From Dendrobium chrysotoxum (taxonomy: Eukaryota; Streptophyta; Magnoliopsida; Asparagales; Orchidaceae), in the NCBI GenBank assembly GCA_019925795.1, contig CM034313.1, positions 86,707,663-86,771,662 of the forward strand: a stretch of 64,000 nt of DNA. Direction: 5' to 3'. Shown piece by piece: positions 10,001 through 20,676 of this stretch. The position numbers and the translations under genes are program-made. Position 1 is the stretch's first letter; every line of letters starts with the position of its first letter. Below the pieces are notes generated by a model that saw only the letters and a list, made by a program, of their open reading frames with translations, was not told where the DNA came from and ran no database searches.

Positions 10001-12994
10001 GGTCGAACTGAACATCTCAAAAGCATAAGTATTTGCTCTATAATAGTGCATTGCTCCCACATCAAATTGCCATGAACGTCCAAGGATGATGTGGCACACA
10101 TCCATATCGATCATGTCGCATAAGACTTCACTTGCATAATATTTTCCAATGGCAAAGGATACTCTGCACATATCAGTGACAGACATTTCCATGCCTTTTT
10201 TGACCCAACTGATTTTGTAGAAGTTAGAATTTTTCATAGTTTTGAGTTGTAAAGCCTGCACTACGGCTTTAGACACCACATTTTCCGAACAACTGTTGTC
10301 TATCAACAGGTCGCAAACCTTACCTCTGATAGTGCATTTAGTCTTAAATAAGGCATTCTTCTATGAGTTATTCGGCTGTCGGGGAGCCGATAGTAGTTTC
10401 TGAAGTACACAGATGAAAGGCTCGCCTTCTTCTCCACCCACATCTTCGTGAGATGCATTTTGTTCCCCTTGGACATCGCCTATAGCTTCTTCATCCTCTG
10501 CCTCCATTAACTGTAATTGTGGTCTTGTTGGACATTCATTTGACTTATGCCCTTGCTAGAAACATCTAAAGCACTTAATGGTAGTGGGTTTTGCATTAGT
10601 ATTGTCTATAGGTTGCCCCTTGAATCTCGAATTTGCTCTAATTTCTGCACTCCTGTTGTTTGTCCTAATAGGAAGTTGGGTTCCAAGCGACGATGGTTGC
10701 ACTCGATTGGCTTGGGTTGCATTAACATTAGTAGACCGATTGTTGTCTGCTGCTTGATCAACCAACCATTTTCCTTGGCTACTCCTGTTGTGCTTTGCCA
10801 TTTGCATTTTTGCTTTTAGTGCATAATTTACCGCTTGAGACAGAGACCACACGACATTCAACTCAAATTTATCCTGAATGGCATCTTTCAGACCCCCCAC
10901 ATACCGAGCGACTAACTGATTTGCCGACTCGTTCAGATTATTTCTAGCACTTAAGCGGTAACATTTTTCTGTGTAATCATTGGCTGATCGACTGCCTTGA
11001 GTGCAATGTTGATATTGCAAATACAATATTAATCGATAGGCAAAAAATGGCCGCAGAGCAATTGCTTCATCTGACACCAACTACGAACTGGACCTCGCCT
11101 TTCCCTATGCCAAGACTGTAACAACTGCAACCACCAAGCACTAGCTCCGCCTTTAAGTCGACAAGCAACGTATTTGACCTGTTTTGCTAGTTCGATTTCC
11201 AGGTATTCAAAGAAAGTGTCCACTGATCTCTCCCAATCCAGGTAGTCCTCAATGTGAAGCTTGCCGTCAAAAAACTGGATGTCCAACTTGACACGAAACT
11301 CGGTCTGATATATGTCTGTCTCTCTCGGACGTCTTCGACGATGGTGGATCACTTCTTCCTCCGAATCCGACAACTCCAGGGCCCCGAATTGCTCTGCTCC
11401 CTCATCCGAATTGGAAGCTTCCAATACAGGTATATCACGTTGTTGATTTCTTCCTTCTTCAACCCCTCGTCGAACCGCTGGTATGGTTGCCAGCATTGCT
11501 GTCCGCAAGGTTTGATTCCGCTCGAAACGAGCGTAGATTGCTCTAAGGTCACGACGCACCTCTGCGTGGAAATGGTGAAAATCAGCCGCTAATTCCTCCA
11601 AATGCTGCACCAGACCCGAATGCTCTACCCAAAGGGCTTTAAGGCTTCGTTCTTCACCGGGAGCCACCCCTTTGCTTCTTTCGGCCATCTGTCTCTGATA
11701 CCAAACTGATGTAGGGTTCCTGCAGAGAGTGAACGCTAGCAAGCAAGAAAAATAATGAAACAGTGAAGATAAACTTCTTTAGGACTATAAAACTAGATAA
11801 CTGCCTTCTTTTTTCCAGAGTCCTCATATATATTCGCTGTAATAAACCTATACTAAAGAAGCTAAATGATAAAAGGTATACTCAAGTACTAACAGACTAA
11901 AAGGAGGTGAGTAATGGAGTGTAATCCTAACTAACAGAGCATGTGCAAGGTAAAGTATTCCTCCAGCTCAATGTAGTAAAGATGCTCCGAATCAATATAT
12001 GTTATTTAAGTTAAAGGTAACTTGATTTATTATTAAAATTATTTATATTTTGGTTCGTCCAAAATCAAATGCAGCTAAACTAATTAAAATTTGGCTTAAT
12101 TTGGTTCAAATTGAAAACTATTTTTGTCAATTTGATTCTATGAATTTGACAATAAACTTATTTTATGTTATTTTTATCATCAAATATAAATTTTTTAGTA
12201 CTCCTAAAACATTTGTATGAGCTTCAGACTTAATTTTTTTTCCAATTGATGCACATTCATTAATAAATTGTTTAATTAATGGCTTAATTTAGATAGACTT
12301 GTAAACATCTTATCAATATGGCCTTGCAAGTCTACATATACATCAAATTAAACAATAATATCAGCACAAGCTATAGAAGGTTATATTTAGATGCAACACA
12401 TCTTATGTTTCGTTTGGGACAATTTTTAGTCACTGTTTTCTCATTCTTTTAAGAAATTTTTTACTAAAAAGCTGCTGTAGAAAGCTGCAAGAAAGTTGTC
12501 CTAAATGAAGCCTTAATTTGTTGATTTGTGGCTTAAGCCTCCACCAAAAATATCTTGGGTTCGCTGCTCCTACATGATTTGTGTGAATTTAAGATTTAGT
12601 TCACTCAAAGTATCAACAAAAAATATATTTAGAGTTCATTGTCAAGCCAAATGAGCAAGCACAGTGCTCAAACTATTTGCTTAATAATTTATATGGATCG
12701 AATACTAGTATTAAAAATCTATATGATAAATGATTTCTTATGGGGGAAAATCTATCTCATCTTCTTTTGCAGGTGAAGATTCAGAACATGAGATCAAACT
12801 TGGAAGAGAAGCTGATGAAGAGAATGGCTGTTGTTCACAGGAGATCTGAAGAGTGGAGAGCTGAAGCACAGCTACAGCACTCACAGCAGCTTTTAAAAGC
12901 AGCAGAACAAGCTCAGAAGATGAGAAGAAGCCAGCAAAGCTTTTACTTTGGAGATCACAATGCTTCCTGTGGTTGCTTCCCAATGCAACAGTAA
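7074..12994 (+). CDS. Remorin family protein, four recognised coding exons
   Basis: Exons: 7074-7446, 7531-8020, 8124-8205, 12773-12994 (TAA). All introns are GT-AG, and joining them keeps one frame of 388 residues from the first in-frame ATG; coding may extend upstream. The N-terminal two thirds is a low-complexity, probably disordered region with ETPSTPGRPVFSFSTGNLY, SKWDNAEKWLM and KSSSPARHNTPADRSGP, as in long-N-terminus plant remorins. From about residue 270 comes the Remorin_C coiled coil (AEERAKSCIRYQREEAKIQA, later KLMKRMAVVHRRSEEWRAEA). The end, CGCFPMQQ, has cysteines where remorins are membrane-anchored and S-acylated. Remorins are plant-specific scaffolds of plasma-membrane nanodomains acting in immunity, symbiosis and plasmodesmal control; that role is family knowledge. 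Intron 3 is 4,567 bp and full of transposons, yet all exons are intact. Confidence 0.9.
8531..8648. mobile_element. Tourist-like MITE in remorin intron 3
   Basis: A 118-bp near-complete palindrome of the family seen at 62534, 57012 and 12406, with CTTTCTTATTGATTCTTAAA and a complementary right arm ending AACGAAGCC. It is flanked by TTA on both sides (8528-8530, 8649-8651), the 3-bp duplication of PIF/Harbinger-Tourist elements. Confidence 0.78.
8661..8807. mobile_element. hAT-type MITE, GTGCGG family (worn copy) in remorin intron 3
   Basis: The left end GAGATTATTACGTGCGGAG matches the family terminus. The right end GAAAATAATATCTC is a degraded inverted copy. It lies 12 bp from the Tourist-like MITE. 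Confidence 0.5.
8808..9928. other. Intron 3 DNA with an inverted CCGGTTTC motif cluster
   Basis: AT-rich intronic DNA. At about 9410-9630 the motifs CCGGTTTC and GAAACCGG alternate at least eight times in both orientations, with AAACCGGATAT and ATCCGGTTTC variants. No gene is seen. The rest is AT-rich with long A and T runs. Confidence 0.5.
9929..11688 (-). pseudogene. Ty3/gypsy gag-protease, broken, inside remorin intron 3
   Basis: On the minus strand, starting MAERSKGVAPGEERSLKALW at 11688, runs a Gag with FFDGKLHIEDYLDWERSVD and GGASAWWLQLLQSW. A zinc knuckle (C-F-R-C, then Q-G-H-K-S-N-E-C) and a retropepsin region (ENVVSKAVV, HIILGRSWQFDVGA) follow. Breaks are visible: a frameshift near 11030-11080, a stop codon inside the zinc knuckle near 10557, a further stop before the protease near 10360, and the protease active site reads D-N-S-C instead of D-S/T-G-A. 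Nothing of RT, RNase H or integrase follows. The fragment has a PBS and one LTR at its 5' side and is truncated at its 3' side. Confidence 0.85.
11691..11703 (-). other. Primer-binding site (initiator tRNA-Met type)
   Basis: The minus strand reads TGGTATCAGAGAC, matching the usual plant PBS for initiator tRNA-Met except at the last base, between the LTR and the gag start. Confidence 0.75.
11710..11936 (-). mobile_element. Short LTR of the intronic gypsy fragment
   Basis: The minus strand runs from TGTTAGTTAGGATT to AACCCTACA, about 227 bp, ending six bases before the PBS. A TATATATGAGG TATA-like stretch lies inside. Boundaries rest on TG...CA ends only, since no second LTR is present. Confidence 0.5.
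12406..12512. mobile_element. Tourist-like MITE in remorin intron 3
   Basis: Ends GTTTCGTTTGGGAC and GTCCTAAATGAAGC are inverted repeats of the family, with TTA flanks at 12403-12405 and 12513-12515. The element is about 107 bp. Confidence 0.72.
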
Positions 12995-13337
12995 GCAGCT
13001 TTGAATTAGAGAAGAAAGAGAAAGAGACGATACTTTTCTATATTGTGATCTCATGCATTTGGTGCTGTTTAGTTGAATGTTTTTTAAATGCATGCAACTT
13101 AGAAATGCTGAGTAATTAAAATGCATGTATTTTAGAAATATAAGGACTATTTAATTGGATGCAAATCACATGTATTGAAATTATAATTTTTTTATTAAGA
13201 TGCATTGAATTAAGAGTAATTGGAATATTTTTTTAATAGAAATCTCTTTCTCTAATTCACAAGAGAGACAATTTTAGCAAATGTGGAGCTCGAAAGAAGG
13301 ACTATGTGAGAAAAAAATATATGAAAAACAAGTATAG
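12995..13337. other. 3' flank of the remorin gene
   Basis: Presumed 3'UTR and downstream DNA. From about 13066 there are repeated GGTGCTGTTTAG, ATGCATG and TTTAATTGGATGCA-type motifs that may be a worn MITE. Boundaries cannot be set. Confidence 0.4.
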
Positions 13338-13527
13338 CTAGAAGAGCTGGTTGAGTATGTTGGGTTTGCACACAGTTTACATCGATCCAATACCAGCTGC
13401 CTACTTGAGCACAGGAGCCTCCACACATCTTTTTTCTGACCCCAATCACCTTACACATTCCCAAAGCTATCAAGGAAATTAGCAAATCACAATTGGCAAT
13501 GTTGAAATGCTTACCATCACCATACCA
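13338..13527 (+). pseudogene. Ty1/copia protease fragment, opposite strand
   Basis: The plus strand translates as LHTVYIDPIPAAYLSTGAST, then HLFSDPNHLTHSQSYQGN, a stop, and QITIGNVEMLTIT. This is the copia Gag-protease region, where the usual motif is W-Y-x-D-S/T-G-A-S-x-H-x-T. The catalytic Asp is Ser here. It abuts the minus-strand copia RNase H end at 13527-13530. Confidence 0.7.
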
Positions 13528-14680
13528 TATCGGCATCCACAAATCCTTGAAGAGTAAGATCTGCTTTGTGCAGCGGTATGCCTATGTTAGTTGTACCATG
13601 AATGTAACGTAGGAGTCGCTTGAGGGCGTCGAAGTTGGTGTCGAGAGGGTGGTGCATGTGTTGACTGAGCTGATGAACGGCGAATTGGATGTCAGGGTGA
13701 GTCAAGGTGAGGTACTGTAGCGAGCCAATGAGATGACGGTACAGTTGAGGATTGGAGAAGTCGTTGCCTAGTCCCGGAGGGAGCGTTGGCTTGGTTGTTA
13801 TGGGAGTGGAGACCGGTTTGGCGTTAAGCATGCCTGCTCGATCTAGAATTCTGTTAGCATATTGTTGTTGATGAAGAAGAGTGCCATATGTGGTTGTGGA
13901 GGCTTCTATGCTGAGGAAGTGCGCCAATGATCCGAGGTTTCGCATTTGAAATCTTGTGTGAAGGTTGGAGAGTAGACGGTTGAGCTTGGTAGGAGAGTTG
14001 CCGGTAAGGAGGATGTCGTCGATGTATATTAAAATGTACATGCGGGTAGAACCCAGTTTGTAGGTTAGGAGGGATGGGTCAGAATTGCTAATTTGAAAAC
14101 CAAATTTCCGAAGATGAGTGGAGAGAGTGGCGTACCATTCGCGTTGTGATTATTTGAGTCCGTATAGCGCTTTATTGAGTTTGCAGACGTAGTTGGGATG
14201 GAGTGAGTCTTGAAATCCAGGTGGCTGTTGCATGTAAACTGACTGATAAGGTACCGTGTAGAAAGGCATTTGATACGTCGAGTTGATGAATTTGCCAGCC
14301 ATAGTGCAGGGCGATGAGAATGAGTACTCTGACGGTAGGCATCTTAGCTACTGGACTGAACGTCTCCGTGTAGTCAATGCTGTGTTCTTGATTGAATCCT
14401 TTTGCGACGAGGCTGGCTTTGTATCGGCCCACTGAGCCGTCTGAGTTAAGTTGGTTCGAAAGATCCATTTGCACCCAAGGATATTTTGATTTAGCATTGG
14501 CGGAACGAGAGTCCATGTGGCTTGAGATTGTAAGGCTTGAAATTCTTGAGACATGGCGGATCGCCAGTGTGCGATTTTGACTGCTTGATTATAGGTTGTT
14601 GGTTTGGCGGGTTGTAGAATATGACAGAGATCAAATATTTGCTTTGGTTTGCTATTTCCGGTTTTGGACCTAATGAGCAT
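13528..14680 (-). pseudogene. Copia reverse transcriptase and start of RNase H
   Basis: Minus-strand frames carry TLVPPMLNQNILGCKWIFR, YKASLVAKGFNQEHSIDYTE, QIHQLDVSNAFLHGTL and ILIYIDDILLTGN. The last contains the Y-I-D-D catalytic pair of copia RT. Thumb and connection motifs follow (YRHLIGSLQYLTLTHPDIQF), then GFVDAD where RNase H begins and the element stops. Frameshifts near 14350-14520 and a stop in the 14045-14170 interval separate the frames. Confidence 0.85.
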
Positions 14681-16098
14681 AGGGTGATTGGTGATGGGGA
14701 TTTGGGAGGTAGATGGTTGCGATGGCTGATCTGTTGAGGTGGGAGTGGATTGAGTTGGAGTTGTAGTGGTGAGAGCGGCGTCAGGAGCAAGGGGGAGATA
14801 GCTGAATTATATTGCGAAGTAAAGTTGTTGGTTTGACAACGTGACTGAGGCGAGTGGATAAGAAAATTTGGTAGATTTGCTGTGGGAACCAGAAGGAGGG
14901 GAGGTGTGGTGTGCGATTGAGATATAGGTGAAGGAGGGGAGCTGTGAGACTGAGCAAAAGGGAATATGGCTTCGTTGAAGATGACGTGACGCGAGGTGTA
15001 TATTTTGTTGGTAGTGAGATCTAGGCAGCGATAGCCTTTTTGAAATTGGGCGTATTCGATGAAGGCGCATGGGGATGATTGAGGAGACAGTTTGTTGGGT
15101 GAGTAAGGTTTTAGCCAAGGATAGCAGAGGCATCCAAAGACTTTTAGGTGGTCTTATCTGGGCGGTTTATGATATAAGATTTCATAGGGGGATTTGTTTG
15201 ACATGTTGGGTGATGGTAAACGATTGATGAGGTAAGTTGCGGTGACCAGCGTATCAACCCAAAAGTATTGAGGAAGGGATGCGGTGATGAGAAGAGATCT
15301 GATGGTTTCGGTGAGATGTCGATGCTTGCGTTCAGCGACGCCATTTTGGAGAGGAGAGTGAGGGCAGGTAAACTGATGGATGATGCCAAGATGCTTTAAG
15401 AGAGTTTTGAACTTATTACTGATAAATTCGTCACCCCCGTCAGTGCGAAGAATTCGAAGGTTAGTACGGAATTGACATGTAATCATTCGTTGAAATTCAA
15501 GAAAGGCCTGAAAGACATTAGATTTGTGTAATAAGGGATAGACGCAAGTGTATTTAGAAAAGTCATCAATAAAAGAAACGTAAAACCGATAACCTTGATT
15601 TGAGTTTAAGGAGGAGGGGCCCCATACATCAGAATGAACAAGGTCAAAGGGAAACTTGCTACTGCTTTGAGAAACATTAAAAGATAGTCGGTGGCTTTTA
15701 GCCATCCGACAGGCATTACACATAGATTTCGTTGAAGAAATACAAATATGAGAAAATTGTTTTGATAATCTTATCAGAGTGTTGGACGAAGGCTGGCCGA
15801 GTCGCTGCTACTGCCAAAGATCGGGAGCGGCTTGAACGGAGATGAGAGAAAGAGGGGACGTAGAGGAGGTTGAGTGTTGGGCTTGAAGTGGATAGAGATC
15901 GTTAATACACGGACCCGTGAGAAGAATTCGGCGGGTCGTCTGATCCTTGATTACATAACCATGAGAGGAAAAGGTTACGGTACACTTGTTGTCAGTAGCA
16001 AGTCTATTGACAGATAGTAAGTTGAAGGAGAGATTAGGAACTAAATTCAGATGAGAGAGCTGGAGACTACCTTGGGGAGTGGGAAGTATACCTTTACC
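14681..16098 (-). pseudogene. Copia pre-integrase and integrase
   Basis: The segment from 16098 down reads GKGILPTPQGSLQLSHLNLV, then NLSFNLLSVNRLA (gag pre-integrase). The HHCC part retains HICISSTKSMCNACRMAKSH. The catalytic core has LVHSDVWGPSS, LRTDGGDEFISN and NGVAERKHRH, supplying the D-D-35-E residues of retroviral-type integrase. A stop codon follows YHKPPR near 15155, before VFGCLCYPWLKPYSPN. Downstream is a Pro/Ser-rich C-terminal region with further breaks. The first codons continue directly into the sequence right of the MITE at 17100. Confidence 0.85.
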
Positions 16099-17099
16099 CA
16101 ATGTTTTGAAAATCGGACAGGACCGACCGGTTCAACTGGTTCAATCGTGAACCGGTCTGGTGGCCGGTCCGATCCAGCTTACAAAACCGGCTCTGCATCG
16201 AACCAGATCAAACCAAATAATCGGCGGTTTAACCAGTGAACTGCCGAACCGGTCCAGGTTGGAAAAAACTGGCCGGTTTATTAAAAAAATTTATTTTTGT
16301 TTTAATTAAATTTTAAATAATATATTTTAGTTTACTAAATTCTTTTAACTTTTTTAAATAAATTTTATTAAATATGATAATTAATTACACCAGAATATAT
16401 GTAAGTTATCACAAATAACTCACATAATTTGTTTAGGAAAAAGTGTGTACTTCACACTTTATAAAGGGTTCAAAGCAACATTCTCAAACTCCTCCTATGA
16501 TGTGGGACTAAATTAGTTGCATAAATATTTAGTATGTGAATTTGAGCTTATTTGGGCTAGTTGGGCTTCAAATTTGGGCTTAGTTGGGCTACAAATTTGG
16601 GCAATATGTATTATAGATTTGCTATAATATATATTATAAGAATTATAATATAAAATTTTAATTTTATAAATTTAAATATTATATTAATTATTATTCTTAT
16701 AAATATATTTAATTTTAAATATATAAATATATTATTTTTAAATGATATTTATATTTATAATTTTTATTATGTATTTTTTTAATTTATAAATATTATTAAA
16801 TGCTCAAATATTTAATTATTTATATTATATTAATGATCATAAATTTTTAATATTATAAATTTATATATTATATTAAACATTATTCTTATAAATACATTAT
16901 TCTTAAATGATATTTATATGTATAAAATTTTATAAATATTATTAAATGCTTATATACTTAAATTATATTATGTTAATTTTATTAATTTTTAATAATATTA
17001 TTATTTATTACATCATCCGGTTCGACCCCGATTCGACCGGTCGAACCGTGAACCTCTCGTTCTTCCGGTTCGTTGTCCGGTCCGATTTTCAAAACCTTG
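16099..17099. mobile_element. hAT-type MITE inserted in the copia element
   Basis: Termini CAATGTTTTGAAAATCGGAC and GTCCGATTTTCAAAACCTTG are 20-bp inverted repeats with one mismatch. A perfect 8-bp target duplication, CCTTTACC, stands at 16091-16098 and 17100-17107. Removing the element and one copy of the duplication restores the copia frame across the site (QLPIHNTGKGILPTP), so it landed in an existing copia copy. The core is very AT-rich, with CCGGTTC-rich subterminal regions. No transposase is present. It is the same family as 5592-6256. Confidence 0.92.
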
Positions 17100-18244
17100 C
17101 CTTTACCGGTATTGTGGATTGGGAGTTGCTAACCGTTTCCAAGAACAACTTGAGTGGAGCCTGAGTACGTTTGGGAGGTTTGGAAGTGGCTGGGATCAGA
17201 GGTTAGGTGGGTAGATGCCCCACTATCTAGGTACCATTCTTGCGGGTTGGTTGGGGAGGATAAGGTGAAGAATGCGGTGCGAGGTGGTTCGGTTGTGTAT
17301 TGCTCATCATGACGGTGCCAGCATTTAATAGCTGAGTGACCAAATTTACCGCAAATTTGGCAGGTGACGAATGGTCTTGGTGGTTTACCGCCACGAGCGG
17401 AATTGAAGTTTGCCTGTGGCTGCCGATTGTTGGAGGATGAGCGACCACGAGATTGATACGATTTGCCTCAACCACGGCCTCGGATGGCTGTAAGAGCCAT
17501 GGTGTTCCTGGATATTTGAAGATTTTGGAGTTCGCGGTTAGTTTCGTGGGCAAGATTCAGTTCCTCGCTGCAGAGGAGCGTGTATAAGTCGTCTAGACTC
17601 AGTGGTTGAAGCTTGGTACGAATGGCGGTCTTGAATGCTTGGTAAGTGGGAGGAAGGCCATCTAGAGTGTAATGGATGATATCTTCCGCGTCAAGGGGAG
17701 CGCCTGCAGCCGCCAGGGAGTCGACTTTGGCCTTGACTTCGAGCAGGTATTGAGACATTGGTTTATCTTTCATGGAGAGGTAGTGTAGTTCATGTTTAAG
17801 CTGAATGATTCTTGATCGTGTGGTGGACTGGAGGCGGCATTCGAGTGTTAGCCAGATGTCGCTGCAGTGCTCCACCGAGAGCACGTAGGGAAGAATAGTG
17901 AGAGATATGATGGAGTACAGGGCGGCGGCGAGGTTTTGATCCGAGAGCAACCAGGTGGTGAAGCTAGTGTTGAGGGCGAGCTGTCCGGTGGCGTCGATGG
18001 TGGATTTTGGCGGAGCGGCGGCGGAACTGTCCAAGAAACCTTCATATCCGTTGGCGCGGAAGAGCTTGAGAACTTGCGAGCGCCAAATGGGATGGTTATC
18101 TGCGGTGAGGGGTTGGGAGATTACTTTCTTGATGTTATTCATCAAGAATTTTAGGGAAGAGGGAATAGAAGAGGGCGGGTTAACTGATGCAGGAACATCG
18201 GTGGTAGATTGATGTGAGGAAGAAGTAGCCGTGGAGTTGTCCAT
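17100..18244 (-). pseudogene. Copia gag with zinc knuckle and protease start
   Basis: Starts MDNSTATSSSHQSTTDVPAS at 18244. The UBN2-type Gag core follows: NHPIWRSQVLKLFRANGYEG, RIIQLKHELHYLSMKD and VDSLAAAGAPLDAEDIIHYT. After a frameshift near 17470-17550 come the zinc knuckle CQICGKFGHSAIKC and the protease motif WYLDSGASTHLTSD, with an intact D-S-G active site near 17217-17228. A stop codon follows LGNG just before the MITE insertion. Confidence 0.87.
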
Positions 18245-18291
18245 GGGAGAGGGATGAAAGACTGCTAAGGGAGGGAGGAAGGGATGCTACT

Positions 18292-18303
18292 GCTCTAATA
18301 CCA
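18292..18303 (-). other. Copia primer-binding site
   Basis: The minus strand reads TGGTATTAGAGC, one base from the standard initiator tRNA-Met PBS, directly against the LTR end at 18304. Confidence 0.8.
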
Positions 18304-18683
18304 TGTAGACAAAGCCAGTAACGAAACAGAGAAGGCAAACAGAAGCAGGAAGATAAAGTTTTTCATTCATTCATTTTCACTGTTACAATGCATATATATA
18401 GAAGAGAAGAGAGGCTGGTGTGGCAAGAAGTCTCCACGTGTGCAAGAAGGTACAGGCCTTCTTGCTTACAAAATCCATAGCCATAATAAGATTTCTTTCT
18501 CTGTGGGATAAGTTGCTGATCTTGATGGGCTCATCCACTTGAGTTGAGGTAACAAAGGAGTATCCTTCTCTGCATTACAGCTCTACCTCTATCACAGCAT
18601 TCCCCTCTGCATCAGTTCCCTCACAGCATGTGATGACAACAAGGGAAGCCATCAATAATGTTCATTTCTGGCAAACTCCTACA
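18304..18683 (-). mobile_element. 5' LTR of the copia element
   Basis: A 380-bp LTR with inverted ends TGTAG and CTACA, adjoining the PBS. It contains a TATATATAG TATA box near 18395-18403. Its copia type follows from the adjacent gag and pol. Confidence 0.78.
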
Positions 18684-19300
18684 CATCATAACCGTTTAGT
18701 CAATTTTCTCTTTATAAATATAATGAAACAATGAAACTTCTCAGCCTTCATCTACTTCTCTATATTGCAGCTGTTTTTTCTCTGTTATCATCCTTCTCCT
18801 TATTCTAGTCTTCTATCAAAACTGACCTTAAAAAAATTTAGTTTTGTTTTTGTTTGATTTTGATTTAAGGGGCTGTTTGATTAGTTGAAAAGAGAATGTT
18901 GAGTAAAAGTTAAAGCTATGTAAAAGGGATGTATTTAGTTCATTTGAAATGTTTGAATTTGTTTGGATGAGTGTAAAAGGAATGCATGAGATTACTTTTT
19001 TTTTTTAAGCTTAAAATAAAATGAATACAATGTGAAGTAATGGTGGCGGCTGGCTGTTGGTGACAATGGTTGATTGTCAACCGACGGTGGCAATGGAGCC
19101 GGTGAAGAATAGCAGATGTTGCGGCGATGGCTGGCAATCTGCAAGTGGGCATGCATCGACAATGGTTGACGATCGGCATGTGACTGGTGGCGAGAGATGA
19201 TGGTTGGCGATTGGCCAACGACGGTGACGGCTATGGTAGGTGGCAGTTCTTGGCAATGGTTGGCGATGACAATGCAGTTTACTTGTGGTAAAAAAAATCA
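18684..19300. other. Spacer with possible worn MITE and a TGGCGATGG-rich block
   Basis: From 18868 a GGGGCTGTTTGATTAG-type terminus may mark a worn MITE. From 19040 to 19275 there is a degenerate short-period repeat of (A/G)TGGTTGGCGATGG-like words. The apparent open frames there come from this repeat. Confidence 0.4.
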
Positions 19301-20228
19301 TATTTAAATGATATTAGATCAATTCATTTTGGTCTTAGTTCTACTTAAGGTAAATTGCCTATGTAAGCAACATTAAAATTTATATATTTAAGACCAACCA
19401 TTTAATTTCAATTAGATTATTAAAAAAAATTCAAGACTATTATAATTCAATTTGGTTTTATTCATTTTAAACATATTCCAATTTTAAATCAAATGAAATC
19501 GATCGGTTTAAAACTATAACTCGAATTTGAAATAAACTTTTGGCGTTAATTTGTACATTTAAAGGGCCTATATGACGGCCCAAATCAGGTAGGAAAAAGG
19601 TACGAATGGGCCTTCTATGTTCTAAACATTAAAGTCCAACCCATGAAAGCAATGTTATTTTACTAATCATTTTGGTTCATTTATATTTTAGAAAAAATAT
19701 GAATTTTGATATCAAATTTCTTATAATAGTTTTATTTTTATTTTGTATTAATATATTTTGATGTGTATGATACAAATATTAATGACAAAATGCCAAATTC
19801 AACTAGTTTATCATGCTATCCTTTTATAAAATATTTATAAAAAAATTCATATCTAAAATTTAGATATTTAATCATAGTTCAGAAATATATCAAATAAGAA
19901 AGAGCTTATTATTTGCTATGATACTTAATACAAATATAATATGCAGAAATGATATGATAAGGACACGAGATAGGTTTATTATTAAAAATATACGACATAG
20001 ATATACATTAGATATAGTATTATAGTATTATATCTTTAAAACTAAAAATATGTGTAATAATTATATAAATTAAATAAAAATGAAATAAATTTATATAATG
20101 AATATTAAATATCATAAAAAATAGTAATAAATAGAGTAAAATAAAATTAGTGTTAAGTAGCTATTATGTTATTTAAATAATATAGTATAAAGTAAAAAAG
20201 AAGAGAAGCTTAACATATGTAATCCATG

Positions 20229-20287
<59 letters not shown>

Positions 20288-20676
20288 GTTTGCGTGTATT
20301 TATATATTTTTGGACTAAGAATTTGCCTTAGTAGATAAAAAATTAATGAAATCCACATTATTCAAATCAAATTCAAACCAAAGTTAATTTGCAATGCCTA
20401 ATCAAATTGTGATCGAATCGGGCCAGATTATAACAAAATTTATTTCAGCTCAAAATCAAATTGAATTATTTCAAGAAGATTTGATTTTTCCCTACCATTA
20501 ATGGCATTAAAGCCAATTTTAATAAACCTTTTAAGTGATTAACATAACTTGTGACTCTGAAGCTTAATTCTCTAATTATTGAGAAAAGACTGAATGACTC
20601 TTGTGTTTCACTTCTTTAATTAAACTTATTGATGTTATTTAGACTTGAATTTTAGATTTAAACTTTCATTGTTCGG
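19301..20676. other. AT-rich spacer with (AT)n microsatellite
   Basis: AT-rich DNA with no coding signal. A pure AT dinucleotide run covers about 20231-20284. Confidence 0.5.

Larger units (their letters stand above)
13528..18683 (-). mobile_element. Ty1/copia retrotransposon, 3'-truncated and MITE-split
   Basis: On the minus strand the order is LTR (18304-18683), PBS, gag, protease, integrase, reverse transcriptase and the start of RNase H, the copia order (INT before RT). The 3' end, most of RNase H and the 3' LTR are missing. A hAT-type element (16099-17099) interrupts the protease to pre-integrase segment. Frameshifts and stop codons break the polyprotein in several places, so this copy cannot make a full product. 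Confidence 0.88.
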
